Notes: generated by a model not told the origin, from the sequence alone. A stretch of DNA of 63,288 nt from Angelakisella sp. (GCA_020024555.1 JAHHTQ010000008.1:1-63288), one strand, 5' to 3'. Shown: positions 35,451-44,586, counted from the stretch's first letter. Made by a program: numbers and translations.

Positions 35451-36200
35451 ATGAAAAAAATATTGGAAATATGCGTAGACAGTTTCGCATCTGCAAAAGC
35501 TGCCATACAAGGAGGAGCAGACAGGCTTGAACTGTGCAGCGCTTTATCAATAGGAGGAATTACGCCATATATAGAACTATTGGAGCAAATAAGAAAATAC
35601 AGCAATATTGAAATCCGCAGTATGATAAGACCTCGCGCCGGCGACTTTCTGTATGATAAATACGAAATAGAACTTATGGTTAATCAAATAAAAAACTTAA
35701 AATCTGTGGGTTCAGATGGTTTTGTCATCGGCTGTTTGAAAAAAGACGGTAATCTTGATATCGAAGCGTTAAAACCATTAATTTATATGGCAGATGGCGC
35801 AAATTTAACATTACATCGCGCCATTGACGTATCACAAAATTTAGAAGATACTTACAAACTTGCGTCACAAATAGGATTTAATACCGTATTAACCAGTGGC
35901 GGTGAAAACAACTGTATTATCGGTAAAGGAAAAATCAAAAAACTTTTGGATATTAAGGAAGAAATCAATGGCGCTGAAATATTAATCGGAGCAGGCGTAA
36001 ATGCCGATGTTATAAGTCAATTTCGTTTGGAAATTCCACAAGCAACTTCTTTTCATATGAGCGGTAAAACAAACAAAGAGAGCGGTATGATTTTCAGAAA
36101 ACAAGATGTTCCTATGGGTATACCTAATTTTGATGAATGGCATATACAGGAAACATCGGAAGAACTTGTTAGGGCAGCGCGACTTGCACTGGATAAGTAA
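35451..36200 (+). CDS. cutC: CutC family protein
   Basis: 249-residue TIM barrel of the CutC family: ILEICVDSFASAKAAIQGGA, ADRLELCSALSIGGITP, IRSMIRPRAGDFLY, and LTSGGENNCIIGKGKIKK with LIGAGVNAD near the C-terminus. CutC was named for copper homeostasis in E. coli, but its biochemical role is unsettled. The length and conserved Cys-containing LELC motif are normal. ATG at 35451 follows GAAAGGAG. It sits between two terminators and so is probably read by low readthrough from pheST or by its own weak promoter. Confidence 0.92.
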   Translation: MKKILEICVDSFASAKAAIQGGADRLELCSALSIGGITPYIELLEQIRKYSNIEIRSMIRPRAGDFLYDKYEIELMVNQIKNLKSVGSDGFVIGCLKKDGNLDIEALKPLIYMADGANLTLHRAIDVSQNLEDTYKLASQIGFNTVLTSGGENNCIIGKGKIKKLLDIKEEINGAEILIGAGVNADVISQFRLEIPQATSFHMSGKTNKESGMIFRKQDVPMGIPNFDEWHIQETSEELVRAARLALDK

Positions 36201-36204
36201 GCGC

Positions 36205-36250
36205 ACAAAAAAACGAGCCAAGGCAAATTACCTTAGCTCGTTTTTTTATT
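36205..36250. terminator. Bidirectional terminator between cutC and the PTS operon
   Basis: AAAAAAACGAGC(C)AAGG pairs with CCTTAGCTCGTTTTTTT around CAAATTA; A and T runs on both sides serve both convergent units. Confidence 0.9.
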
Positions 36251-36315
36251 CTTCTATCCTATTTTTATATTGATAGACTGCTTACTGTGTGGGCCACAGT
36301 TTGTAGAAGTATGTA

Positions 36316-37812
36316 TTATTTAGCCAACTTCTTGAATTCTTCATATACGAATTGAACCTTTGGTCCAACAATTACCTGAACAGAAGTTTTACCCGGACGG
36401 ATAACACCGGACACACCCGAAGATTTGATTTTATGCTCATCTACTAGCAGACGATCTTTTACTTCCAAACGTAGACGTGTTATGCAGTGGTCAATAGATG
36501 TTAAATTCTCTTTACCACCAACGCCTTCTAGGATTATTTCAGCCATAGCTGTATAGTCATTATTAGCTAGTTCAATATTCATTTCACCTTCAACATCATC
36601 TTCACGACCAGGTGTTTTAAGGTCAAATTTCTTGATGGCAAATAGGAATACGAAGTAGAATACAAGACCTGTTACAAGACCTATTGGCAAAATCAACCAA
36701 GTTTTAGCAGCTGCCGGCAATGAAGCTGAGAAAAGAAGGTCAGTTAAACCTGCTGAGAAACAGAAACCTGCACGGAAACCAAGACCAACTGTGATTGCAG
36801 CGAAAATACCATACAAAGCTGCATATACAACATATAGAGGGAATGCTAGGAACATAAACGCAAATTCAAATGGCTCTGTAACACCGCATAGTAGAGCACA
36901 GATAGCTGTTGAACCTACGATACCGATTGTTGCTTTTCTCTTATTTGTTTTAGCTGTTTGAATCATAGCGATTGATGCGCCTGCGATACCAAACATCATA
37001 CATGGGAAGAAACCAGCCATATATGAACCAACTGACCAGTCAATAACTGTACCGTTAGCCATTGTGTCGCCTTCAACCAAAGCGCCCCAATAAGCTGTAA
37101 GGTCACCAAGACCGATTGTATCAAACCAGAAAACGTTGTTTAATGCGTGGTGTAGACCTGTTGGAATTAGTAGACGGTTTAGGAATGCGTATAGACCAAC
37201 ACCTACTACGCCAAGACCTTTTATACCGTTACCAACTGCTACCAAACCGCTGAATACGATTGGCCATATAAATAGTAGCACAACAGAAGTCAAAATTGAA
37301 ACAAGACCTGTAACGATAGCAACTGAACGTTTACCTGAGAAGAATGCCAAAACATCAGGAAGTTTTGTATTCTTAAATTTATTGTAGCATAGCGCGCCGA
37401 TAATACCTGTTAGAATACCAATAAACGGATTTTGAATTTTACCAAAAGCAAGAGCATTTGTTTCATTCTCCATCATTTTTGGAAGTATTACACTAACAAC
37501 AGCCGGTGACAACAGATTTGTAACCATTAACCATGATACCAAACCTGCAACGCCTGCTGTACCGTCATTGTCATCAGCCAAACCAACTGCCACACCAATA
37601 GCAAACAGAATGTGCATATTATCGATTAAAGCGCCACCTGCTTTAATCAAAAAGAAACCTAAAACGTATGCAAAACCGCTGGTTGGCGCATCAGGAACAC
37701 CCATTACGCCCGGTGCCAATGCGTAACCCAAACCCATTAATATACCACAGATAGGTAGTGTTGCAACAGGCAACATAAGTGCTTTACCTAACTTTTGTAG
37801 ATATTTCATCAT
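36316..37812 (-). CDS. PTS EIICB, glucose/N-acetylglucosamine family
   Basis: Sugar-transporting membrane component, 498 residues. EIIC (about 1-385) starts MMKYLQKLGKALMLPVATLP and has about ten hydrophobic segments plus the GLHHALNN signature and GVTEPFEFAFMF substrate region. A linker leads to EIIB (about 420-498) with the phosphocysteine Cys443 in DHCITRLRLEVKD. There is no fused EIIA; the operon encodes one separately. Start at the ATG pair 37812/37809 after AAGGAGG. The family includes PtsG and NagE; the N-terminus looks more NagE-like, but glucose cannot be excluded. Last gene of the operon. Confidence 0.94.
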   Translation of the reverse strand: MMKYLQKLGKALMLPVATLPICGILMGLGYALAPGVMGVPDAPTSGFAYVLGFFLIKAGGALIDNMHILFAIGVAVGLADDNDGTAGVAGLVSWLMVTNLLSPAVVSVILPKMMENETNALAFGKIQNPFIGILTGIIGALCYNKFKNTKLPDVLAFFSGKRSVAIVTGLVSILTSVVLLFIWPIVFSGLVAVGNGIKGLGVVGVGLYAFLNRLLIPTGLHHALNNVFWFDTIGLGDLTAYWGALVEGDTMANGTVIDWSVGSYMAGFFPCMMFGIAGASIAMIQTAKTNKRKATIGIVGSTAICALLCGVTEPFEFAFMFLAFPLYVVYAALYGIFAAITVGLGFRAGFCFSAGLTDLLFSASLPAAAKTWLILPIGLVTGLVFYFVFLFAIKKFDLKTPGREDDVEGEMNIELANNDYTAMAEIILEGVGGKENLTSIDHCITRLRLEVKDRLLVDEHKIKSSGVSGVIRPGKTSVQVIVGPKVQFVYEEFKKLAK

Positions 37813-37846
37813 AAGAAAATTCCTCCTTAATCCTCTTTTGCCTAAT

Positions 37847-37867
37847 ATTATAAGACCGTCGGCCCAC
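37847..37867 (-). promoter_or_regulatory. Intercistronic hairpin between ptsH and EIICB
   Basis: GACCGT and ACGGTC arms around a GC-rich loop, without a U-run. It may be an RNA-processing or stabilising element that sets different mRNA levels for ptsHI and EIICB. Confidence 0.45.
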
Positions 37868-37897
37868 AACGGTCATCTGGCCAAAACCATAAAAAAA

Positions 37898-38155
37898 TTA
37901 TAAATTTGCTTCAAAGAAAGCCTGTAATTCTGCGCAAGCCTTTTCTTCGTCTGCGCCTTCGCAAGTAACTGTAACAGTATTTCCTTGTTTGACAGCCAAG
38001 CGCATAACAGCCATTATACGTTTTGCATCAGCTTTACCGTTTGGCGCAACTATTGTTATTGCGCTTTGGTAGTCACCTGCCGCCTTTACAAGAAGTCCTG
38101 CCGGACGGGCATGAATACCCATTGCGTCCTTAATTTTATAACTAAATTCTTTCAT
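37898..38155 (-). CDS. ptsH: HPr phosphocarrier lacking Ser46
   Basis: 85-residue HPr that relays phosphate from EI to EIIA. The catalytic His15 is in MGIHARPAG. In Firmicute HPr the sequence around position 46 is K-S-I-M, and Ser46 is phosphorylated by HPr kinase; here it reads AKRIMAVM, with Arg46. This protein should therefore be active in sugar transport but unable to form P-Ser-HPr. The start is four nt after the ptsI stop, with GCGAGGT as RBS inside ptsI. Confidence 0.95.
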   Translation of the reverse strand: MKEFSYKIKDAMGIHARPAGLLVKAAGDYQSAITIVAPNGKADAKRIMAVMRLAVKQGNTVTVTCEGADEEKACAELQAFFEANL

Positions 38156-38159
38156 TTAT

Positions 38160-39773
38160 TTATACCTCGCTTTCGCAAATAAGTTTACGTGTTTCCAATA
38201 TACGACCGGGAGCCATACTAAGCTCGGTGTATCCCATTTGTAAAAATTTTTCCGTCATCTTTGCATCAGCGCCAAGTTCACCGCAAATACCTGCCCAAAT
38301 ACCTGCCTCATTTGCAGCTTTTGCAATATGTGAAAGGAGCGCTGTTATTGCAGGGTGATATGGGTCATAGAATTTATCAAGCTTAGCATTTTGACGGTCA
38401 ACGGCAAGCGTATACTGAGTTAAATCATTTGTACCAACGCTGAAAAATGCCGCTTCTTTTGCAAGTTCATGCGCCAAAACAGCAGCCGCCGGCGTTTCAA
38501 TCATAACGCCGATAGGAACATCTTTTGTCGGAATACCCTCGCTTTGCAGTTCTTTGCGGATTTCATCACAAAGCGCCTTTGACTCCTGTAATTCCCAAAC
38601 AGACGCAACCATTGGGAACATTATATTCAGATTTCCATAGGCACTGGCGCGATAGATTGCTCTAAGCTGCGGACGAAAAATATCTTCTCTGGTAAGACAT
38701 ATTCTAAGTCCACGCAGTCCCAATGCCGGATTTTCTTCTTTATCAAGTCCCATATAACTGACCTGTTTATCTGCGCCTATGTCAAGCGTACGAATTACAA
38801 CAGGTTTATCACCCATTATTTCCGCCACTTTTTTGTATGCCTCAAAAAGTTCTTCTTCGGTCGGAAGATTATCTCTGCCCAGATACAAAAACTCGCTTCG
38901 CATTAGTCCTATACCTTGCGCGTCTCCCGCAACAGCGGCCTCGGCATCTTTCGGACAACCTATATTTGCGCAAAGTAAAACCTCTTTTCCGGTCTTTGTG
39001 ATACTCTTTTTGCCCCTATATACCTCCAAAGCCTCTTTATCAACCTGAACTTCTGCTTGTTTTTTCTTTAAAGCCGAAAGCGTGTCTTCATCAGGATCAA
39101 TATACCAATTACCTGTAAAACCATCTACTGCGAACACATCACATTTTGATACCTCATCTAAACAAATATCGGATTGCACAAGCGACGGAATATTGAGCGT
39201 ACGGGCAAGGATTGCTGTATGTGAACTTGAAGAACCTTTTTGTGTAACAAATGCAAGTATTCTCTCTCTCGGAAGCTGAATTGTCTCGCTTGGCGCCAAA
39301 TCTTCCGCCACTAAGATAAAGTAGCCGTCAGGCAGTGAAAATCCATCTGTACAGCACAGTATATTTGCCACACGTTGCGATACGTCACGAATGTCCGCCG
39401 CCCGTCCCCGCATATATTCATCATCTAAATTGGCAAAGACCTGCGCCATCATCTCGCCGCATTCAAGCGCCGCTGTTGCAGCAGCTACACCACTTGCAAT
39501 TTCGCTTGCAACCGACTCCAAGTAGTCTAAATCATCAAGCATCAGCATTTGGACTTCTACTATTGCAGCCTGTTCTTCTCCCAGTTCTTCCTTTGCTTTT
39601 TCATATATTTTTGATAACTGTTCCTTTGCCTCTTTGCAAGCATCATCAAATTTTGCCTGTTCAATAGCAAAATCACCAGAAAATACAGCTGTTTTTCTTT
39701 GAGCTTTTCTGTAAACAACAGCATTACCAATGGCAACTCCGGGAAATACCGGTAAGCCGTAACCTTGTTTCAT
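38160..39773 (-). CDS. ptsI: PTS enzyme I
   Basis: Phosphoenolpyruvate-protein phosphotransferase, 537 residues, slightly shorter than the usual 570. An N-terminal HPr-binding helical domain and the swivelling domain carry His185 in GSSSSHTAILAR. The C-terminal PEP-binding TIM barrel has GIGLMRSEFLYLGR, RTLDIGADK, GVMIETPAAAV and FSVGTNDLTQYTLAVDRQN, with the catalytic cysteine in GICGELGAD. GAAAGGAG precedes the ATG. Middle gene of the operon. Confidence 0.97.
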   Translation of the reverse strand: MKQGYGLPVFPGVAIGNAVVYRKAQRKTAVFSGDFAIEQAKFDDACKEAKEQLSKIYEKAKEELGEEQAAIVEVQMLMLDDLDYLESVASEIASGVAAATAALECGEMMAQVFANLDDEYMRGRAADIRDVSQRVANILCCTDGFSLPDGYFILVAEDLAPSETIQLPRERILAFVTQKGSSSSHTAILARTLNIPSLVQSDICLDEVSKCDVFAVDGFTGNWYIDPDEDTLSALKKKQAEVQVDKEALEVYRGKKSITKTGKEVLLCANIGCPKDAEAAVAGDAQGIGLMRSEFLYLGRDNLPTEEELFEAYKKVAEIMGDKPVVIRTLDIGADKQVSYMGLDKEENPALGLRGLRICLTREDIFRPQLRAIYRASAYGNLNIMFPMVASVWELQESKALCDEIRKELQSEGIPTKDVPIGVMIETPAAAVLAHELAKEAAFFSVGTNDLTQYTLAVDRQNAKLDKFYDPYHPAITALLSHIAKAANEAGIWAGICGELGADAKMTEKFLQMGYTELSMAPGRILETRKLICESEV

Positions 39774-39801
39774 AAATTGCTCCTTTCCAAATCTTATATG
39801 A

Positions 39802-40290
39802 TTATTTTCCCAATTCTATAACTACATCTCCAACATTCACAGGCTTGCCAACACTTGTTTTGAATGTAGGGTAATCGGCAGTGTTGCATATAACTATCGG
39901 TGTAACAGTATCGTAACCGTCATTTTTAATTGCTTCACAATCAAATTCTATAAGCAAATCACCTTTTTTGACTTTGTCACCGTTTTTAACGTGCACGCTG
40001 TAATGTTTTCCTTTTAGCTCAACTGTATCAAGTCCTACGTGAATTAATATTTCAGCGCCAAAATCCGCAATCAAGCTTACAGCATGACCTGTCTCAAACA
40101 TCATATCAACAGTAGCGTCACATGGAGCAAACACCTTTCCTTCACTTGGACGGATAGCTATGCCTTTTCCCAAAATTTCTTCTCCGAATGTCGGATCACT
40201 AACTTGCTTTATATCTACTGCCTCACCCTTAACCGGCGCATATACAGTATTCAAAGACTCTTTACCAAACAATTTATCAAAAAAACCCAT
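39802..40290 (-). CDS. crr: PTS EIIA, glucose family (Crr-like)
   Basis: 162-residue soluble EIIA. The phosphorylated His84 is in EILIHVGLDTVELKG, and His69 in ETGHAVSLI is the partner. It accepts phosphate from HPr and passes it to the EIIB domain of the EICB encoded downstream, which has no EIIA of its own. AAAGGGA precedes the ATG. It lies 28 nt from ptsI and 32 nt from the antiterminator gene, in one operon. Confidence 0.94.
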   Translation of the reverse strand: MGFFDKLFGKESLNTVYAPVKGEAVDIKQVSDPTFGEEILGKGIAIRPSEGKVFAPCDATVDMMFETGHAVSLIADFGAEILIHVGLDTVELKGKHYSVHVKNGDKVKKGDLLIEFDCEAIKNDGYDTVTPIVICNTADYPTFKTSVGKPVNVGDVVIELGK

Positions 40291-40322
40291 TTTACTTTAT
40301 CCCTTTCATTTTTCGTAATATA

Positions 40323-41156
40323 TTATGACTTACAAGCCCGTCTAATACAAATTGCCAAATAAGCCTGTTCTGTCAGCGATACCGCATGACCGCATTGTTC
40401 AATCAGATAAGACGTAATTGATTGCGCGCAGGCAAATGCGTCGGGAATACTTTTTTGCAGATTGTGTATGAGTTCAGTATTTCCCCAATCATCTTTTTCG
40501 CTATTCGCAAAAACCTGCATAGCCAAAAATTTTAAATTAACAAGCAATTCATCATAATAAATATTTCCTCTGTCAAGCTTTAACCCCGGCCATGTTTCGA
40601 GTATTTGAACCATAGGTTTCAGTACCTGCGTTGCCTTCATAGTCACATTCATAGAAGTATCAAATTCCGCATTTATAAGATGCAAAGCCACACTTGCCGC
40701 CTCATCTTCGGGTAATGTTACCCCTTGTTTGCTTTTAATATATTCAAGAGCATATTTACCTATTCCATATTCTTTCGGATAAAACACCTTTACTTCTGTG
40801 TTTAAGGCATTGTGTAGATACGTGCCGTTATTTGAACGTTCGATTGCGAACTGAATATGGTCAGTTAATGTTACGTATATTGATTCGTTTAGCCTATGCC
40901 CAAGCGTTTGGTTCGCATATTCGATAATTTGACTGCAAACCTCCAATAAATCTACCGGCAAACGCGCAAACAAATCTTTTAAGCGAGTAAATTCTTCCAT
41001 AGAATCCATACGAAACACTTTTTCAACTGCCGCCATATTTATATTCTCTCCAGGTTTTGTATGGAATCCCAAGCCCTTGCCCATAACAACCACTTCTTTA
41101 TTATGATTATCAAGACAGCTAACCACATTATTATTGATTACCTTGATTATTTTCAA
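40323..41156 (-). CDS. LicT/BglG-type antiterminator with altered PRD2
   Basis: 277-residue RNA-binding antiterminator: CAT domain (1-55, KIIKVINNNVVSCLDN, VMGKGLGFHTKPGE) and two PTS-regulation domains. PRD1 keeps His100 (LTDHIQFAIER) and His159 (DEAASVALHLINAE), exactly as numbered in Bacillus LicT. In PRD2 the two histidines are gone: Asn207 in LLVNLKFLA and Cys270 in YLAICIRR replace LicT His207 and His269. It should therefore not be activated by HPr phosphorylation. I set the start at TTG 41156, eight nt after AGGAGG. First gene of the PTS operon, behind its own RAT target. Confidence 0.93.
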   Translation of the reverse strand: MKIIKVINNNVVSCLDNHNKEVVVMGKGLGFHTKPGENINMAAVEKVFRMDSMEEFTRLKDLFARLPVDLLEVCSQIIEYANQTLGHRLNESIYVTLTDHIQFAIERSNNGTYLHNALNTEVKVFYPKEYGIGKYALEYIKSKQGVTLPEDEAASVALHLINAEFDTSMNVTMKATQVLKPMVQILETWPGLKLDRGNIYYDELLVNLKFLAMQVFANSEKDDWGNTELIHNLQKSIPDAFACAQSITSYLIEQCGHAVSLTEQAYLAICIRRACKS

Positions 41157-41183
41157 GCTATTTTCCTCCTGAAGATTTTTAGT

Positions 41184-41243
41184 AAAAAAAAATCCAAACT
41201 CCACAAAAAGACGAAGATTTAGCTTCACACTTGCAGAATTTGG
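41184..41243 (-). terminator. RAT-controlled terminator in the PTS operon leader
   Basis: On the minus strand CCAAA...AAGCTAAATCTTC...TTTGG folds into a long stem followed by nine Ts (41192-41184). Its 5' arm overlaps the last bases of the RAT, so the two structures exclude each other. Confidence 0.85.
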
Positions 41244-41270
41244 TTTTGCCTGCTTAACCAGTAACAATCC
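41242..41270 (-). promoter_or_regulatory. Ribonucleic antiterminator (RAT) site
   Basis: Minus-strand GGATTGTTACTG, a five-nt centre, then GCAGGCAAAACC: a near-consensus target of BglG/SacY/LicT/GlcT proteins. Binding by the encoded antiterminator would block the overlapping terminator and switch on the operon. Confidence 0.92.
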
Positions 41271-41306
41271 AACTATTTTGTTTTTGGAAATAATATTTAC
41301 AATCCT

Positions 41307-41335
41307 AGTTTACTCGTTTGTTCATAATTTGTCAA
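41307..41335 (-). promoter_or_regulatory. Promoter of the PTS operon
   Basis: On the minus strand TTGACA (41335-41330), 17-nt spacer, TAAACT (41312-41307). Confidence 0.82.
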
Positions 41336-41499
41336 TAGAATTATCATTAAATATTATAAAATCGTCATATTATATATTATATAAAATATATTTTTGTGCA
41401 ATATCTATATTGTAAAAATATATTCATATTATATATAAATTATATGGTTAAATTAATATTTATCGTTAAAACTACTAAATTTTAAATATACATAGCAAT

Positions 41500-41538
41500 A
41501 AATAAAAAGGTACTGCTTTAATAAAAAAACAGTACCTT
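41500..41538 (-). terminator. Terminator of the flavodiiron gene
   Basis: AAGGTACTG pairs with CAGTACCTT; on the minus strand TTTTATTTATT follows. Confidence 0.85.
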
Positions 41539-41556
41539 AAATTTAATATGTCTATA

Positions 41557-44085
41557 TTATTTTAACATAAACTCTGTAAATGATTGTTTTTCTGTAACGC
41601 CTTCCGTTACATCTTTTATCTTAGAAATATCACCAACCAAAATTGCACCGCACATAGCATTGTTTTTGAAGTAATATTTTTCAAGAGTAAGTTTTTTATC
41701 ATCACGGATTTCCATAATTTTATAAACAAAGTTCGGATCTGTGCCTACATCACCGATAGTGTATATTGACGTATTCATTGCCGCCATTGTCAAACCTTGT
41801 ATTTCGGGATAATATGTCAAACTGTCGCCCGCTGCGTTTGCGCCGGCAATTTTACCCATTTCTACCGCCACAGGCCAAATTGCCATATTTGCGCCTTCAA
41901 ATTCAACGCAATCGCCTGCTGCAAATACATTAGTATTATTTGTTTGCATTTTGTCATTTACTATAACCGCGCGATTTGATAGTATACCTGCATTTTCGGC
42001 TATCGCTTTATTGGCGCGTACACCCGCAGATATAATTACAATATCGGCAGGAATTGACGTTCCGTCTTCAAGCAGAACAGCCTCTACATTGTTACTGCCG
42101 TCAATTTTTGTAATTTTTACATCTGTTTTTATTTCTATATTAACTTTTGATGCAATAGTTGTAAGCATTTTTGCCGAAACAGCGTCAAGCTTACCTTTCA
42201 TTAATTGTGGCATACATTCAAGTACGGTTACATTCAGTTTTTCTTTACGTAGTTCCCAAGCCGCTTCCAAACCAAGTACACCGCCACCGATAACTACAAC
42301 ATTTTTAGCTTTCGGCGTCATCTCTTTTAGTTTTTCCACATCTTTAATGGTACGTACAGCTATTACACCTTGAAGCTCCGCGCCCGCTATCGGTGGAACA
42401 AAGCAATATGAACCAAGCGCATAAATACACTTGTCATAACTTAACTTTTCTCCGTCTGAAAGACTTACTTCTTTTTTATCTATATCCATAGATAAAACTT
42501 TCGTATTAAGTCGTAAATCAATATTTAATTCTCTGTACCAACTCTCAGGACGGCTTGCAATAGCGCCATGTGCTATATCACCAAACATATTTTTGGTGAG
42601 CATTGGGCGGTCGTAAGGCAACTCGCTTTCTTCCGAAAGAATTATGATATTTGCTGTATTGTTACGTTCACGAATAGCTTTTGCAGCATTGACAGCAGCA
42701 GTACCGCCACCAAGAACAAGAAATGTTTCGTTTGTATCATTGTGGTAATTTACTTCTTCTTGTACATAAGGTGTAAAGTTCTCTTTACCCACACCGCAAA
42801 CAGGACAAGTGTCAAGTGAGGCATCAAACACTTCACCACATACCAAACATTTTACAAGTCCGGCATTGGCAACAGTTGTTGGTTTTTGTCTTGTTTGCAA
42901 AGTATCCGCAAAGCGATAGCCATATTCATAAGCTTCCAACAAATCGTTTTCAGATGGTTTTAAATGTACAGTAAATCCGTCTACCACACGCATTTTGATT
43001 TGTTTTAATCTTTCCAGAATATGAGGAACACCTTCACCGCTCCATGCATAAGTACCAAATGCGCTTGCAAGTTTTCCGCCATGTATAGGCGCATACATAC
43101 CTGTTGTCAAATCCCAAATTGGTTTTAGCGCCTCTGCAAGAATTGTAGGCGTACCAAACAGAATACCGTCTGCTGTGGCAATCTCACCTGCAACTTCGGC
43201 GGGGTCGGAAGTTACCATATCATATATTTTTACTTCTATATCACCCTTATCCTTAATACCTTTCGCAATGTGTTCTGCCAGTTCACCGGTGTAGCCATAG
43301 GCGCTGACATAAGGAATAACAACTTTTTTGCGTGTATTTACAGGAACCTGACACCAACTTTCATATATATCCAAAAGTTCTTCTATGTGGCTGTCGAGTA
43401 CAGGTCCATGACCCGGACAAATTAATTTAATTTCCATTTTTCTGACAGCAGAAAGAGCCTCTGTCATATATGGAACTTTAAAAGGTCCTAGAATATTGTC
43501 AAAATAGTATTTTGTAGCGCGCAAATATCCTTCCGTATCTGTCACTGTACTGCGCAAAATACCTTCGTGCGCATAGTGCGAACCAAAAGAATCACAAGTA
43601 ACCAAAATATTATCTTCCACAATATATGTGTACATAGTATCCGGCCAATGAAGATTTGGGAAGATACTAAAACGTAATGTCTTATTTCCTATTTTTATCT
43701 CTTGTCCGTTTTCAACAGGAATACTGTAAAAATCACTGTTTGTTATTTCTTTTAGGAATGAAATGGCGGTAGGTGTGGCAATAACTTTTGCGTGAGGGCA
43801 TATTTCAATAATTTTTTGTATACTACCCGCATGGTCAGGCTCCGTATGGTCCACAACAATATAGTCAATACTGTTTATATCAGTTATTTCCGAAAGCGTT
43901 TTCAGATAATCGTCAAAGAACTTTTCTTTTGCTGTTTCAAACAATACGGTTTTTTCTCCGCATTTTAATACATAAGAATTGTACGTTGTACCGAATTCTG
44001 TCATCATTATAATATCAAATACACGCAAATCTTTATCAAGTACGCCTGTCCAGTAAAAATCAGGACATAGTTGCAAAGCTTTCAT
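41557..44085 (-). CDS. Flavodiiron-rubredoxin-NAD(P)H oxidoreductase fusion
   Basis: A complete electron chain for O2 (or NO) reduction in one 842-residue chain. The metallo-beta-lactamase-like diiron domain has His80, Glu82, Asp84, His85 (HTEPDHAGS), His146 and Asp165; a flavodoxin domain follows (about 255-395, VIPYVSAYGYTGELAEHI). Rubredoxin (about 412-440) shows CLVCGEVF and CPVCGVG. A C-terminal FAD/NAD(P)H oxidoreductase of NROR type (about 450-842) has VLGGGTAAVNAAKAI, VVIGGGVLGLEAAWEL and VFAAGDCVEF. Such fusions are known in Clostridia, where they are called class F flavodiiron proteins. AAGGAGG precedes the ATG. Confidence 0.96.
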   Translation of the reverse strand: MKALQLCPDFYWTGVLDKDLRVFDIIMMTEFGTTYNSYVLKCGEKTVLFETAKEKFFDDYLKTLSEITDINSIDYIVVDHTEPDHAGSIQKIIEICPHAKVIATPTAISFLKEITNSDFYSIPVENGQEIKIGNKTLRFSIFPNLHWPDTMYTYIVEDNILVTCDSFGSHYAHEGILRSTVTDTEGYLRATKYYFDNILGPFKVPYMTEALSAVRKMEIKLICPGHGPVLDSHIEELLDIYESWCQVPVNTRKKVVIPYVSAYGYTGELAEHIAKGIKDKGDIEVKIYDMVTSDPAEVAGEIATADGILFGTPTILAEALKPIWDLTTGMYAPIHGGKLASAFGTYAWSGEGVPHILERLKQIKMRVVDGFTVHLKPSENDLLEAYEYGYRFADTLQTRQKPTTVANAGLVKCLVCGEVFDASLDTCPVCGVGKENFTPYVQEEVNYHNDTNETFLVLGGGTAAVNAAKAIRERNNTANIIILSEESELPYDRPMLTKNMFGDIAHGAIASRPESWYRELNIDLRLNTKVLSMDIDKKEVSLSDGEKLSYDKCIYALGSYCFVPPIAGAELQGVIAVRTIKDVEKLKEMTPKAKNVVVIGGGVLGLEAAWELRKEKLNVTVLECMPQLMKGKLDAVSAKMLTTIASKVNIEIKTDVKITKIDGSNNVEAVLLEDGTSIPADIVIISAGVRANKAIAENAGILSNRAVIVNDKMQTNNTNVFAAGDCVEFEGANMAIWPVAVEMGKIAGANAAGDSLTYYPEIQGLTMAAMNTSIYTIGDVGTDPNFVYKIMEIRDDKKLTLEKYYFKNNAMCGAILVGDISKIKDVTEGVTEKQSFTEFMLK

Positions 44086-44142
44086 AAAACTCCTCCTTAT
44101 TATATACCCTATTTGAAATATAATTTATTTTTATACAACAAA

Positions 44143-44180
44143 TTATATTGGCAATATATTAATAATATTGCCAATAATAA
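44143..44180. terminator. Hairpin between the flavodiiron and desulfoferrodoxin genes
   Basis: TTGGCAATATATT and AATATTGCCAA form an AT-rich stem; weakly T-rich flanks. It may end the desulfoferrodoxin transcript on the minus strand. Confidence 0.5.
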
Positions 44181-44202
44181 CTTTTATATTTGATATAATT
44201 TC

Positions 44203-44586
44203 TTAAACTTCTGTCTTCCAAAGACCGTGTAAATTACAATATTCAAATGCAGATATAACTTTTTCGTCTTCCGCAAGTGTAAATACTGCTTTTGGCTCAC
44301 CTGTTTTGTCAAGGTAACGTAATTGTCCGCCATTTGTTGTTTGCAGATAAATCCATGATATATGGTGTTCTTCTTGCATTGGGTGTACAGCTGTACCAAC
44401 CGTTACAGTAACATTGTTTCCGTCAATGCTTATAACAGGTAGATGTTTTTCATTTGCCGCATCAGTTGTATTTGGTACAAGTTCTTCCATTTTTATACCG
44501 CAACAGTTTACTGGCACTCCTTTATCTTCAATTAATGTGATAATATTTTTGCAACGTGGACAGACTAAAAATCTTGGTGTATTCAT
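44203..44586 (-). CDS. dfx: Desulfoferrodoxin (superoxide reductase)
   Basis: 127 residues, two-iron type. The N-terminal desulforedoxin centre has Cys9, Cys12, Cys28 and Cys29 (CPRC, NCCG). The catalytic SOR centre has His48, His68, His74, Cys117 and His120 (EKHLPVI, AVHPMQEEHHI, CNLHGLW), with Lys47 next to the first His. It reduces superoxide to peroxide without releasing O2. AAGGA precedes the ATG. It lies upstream of the O2-reducing fusion on the same strand and divergent from a Crp/Fnr regulator. Confidence 0.96.
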   Translation of the reverse strand: MNTPRFLVCPRCKNIITLIEDKGVPVNCCGIKMEELVPNTTDAANEKHLPVISIDGNNVTVTVGTAVHPMQEEHHISWIYLQTTNGGQLRYLDKTGEPKAVFTLAEDEKVISAFEYCNLHGLWKTEV

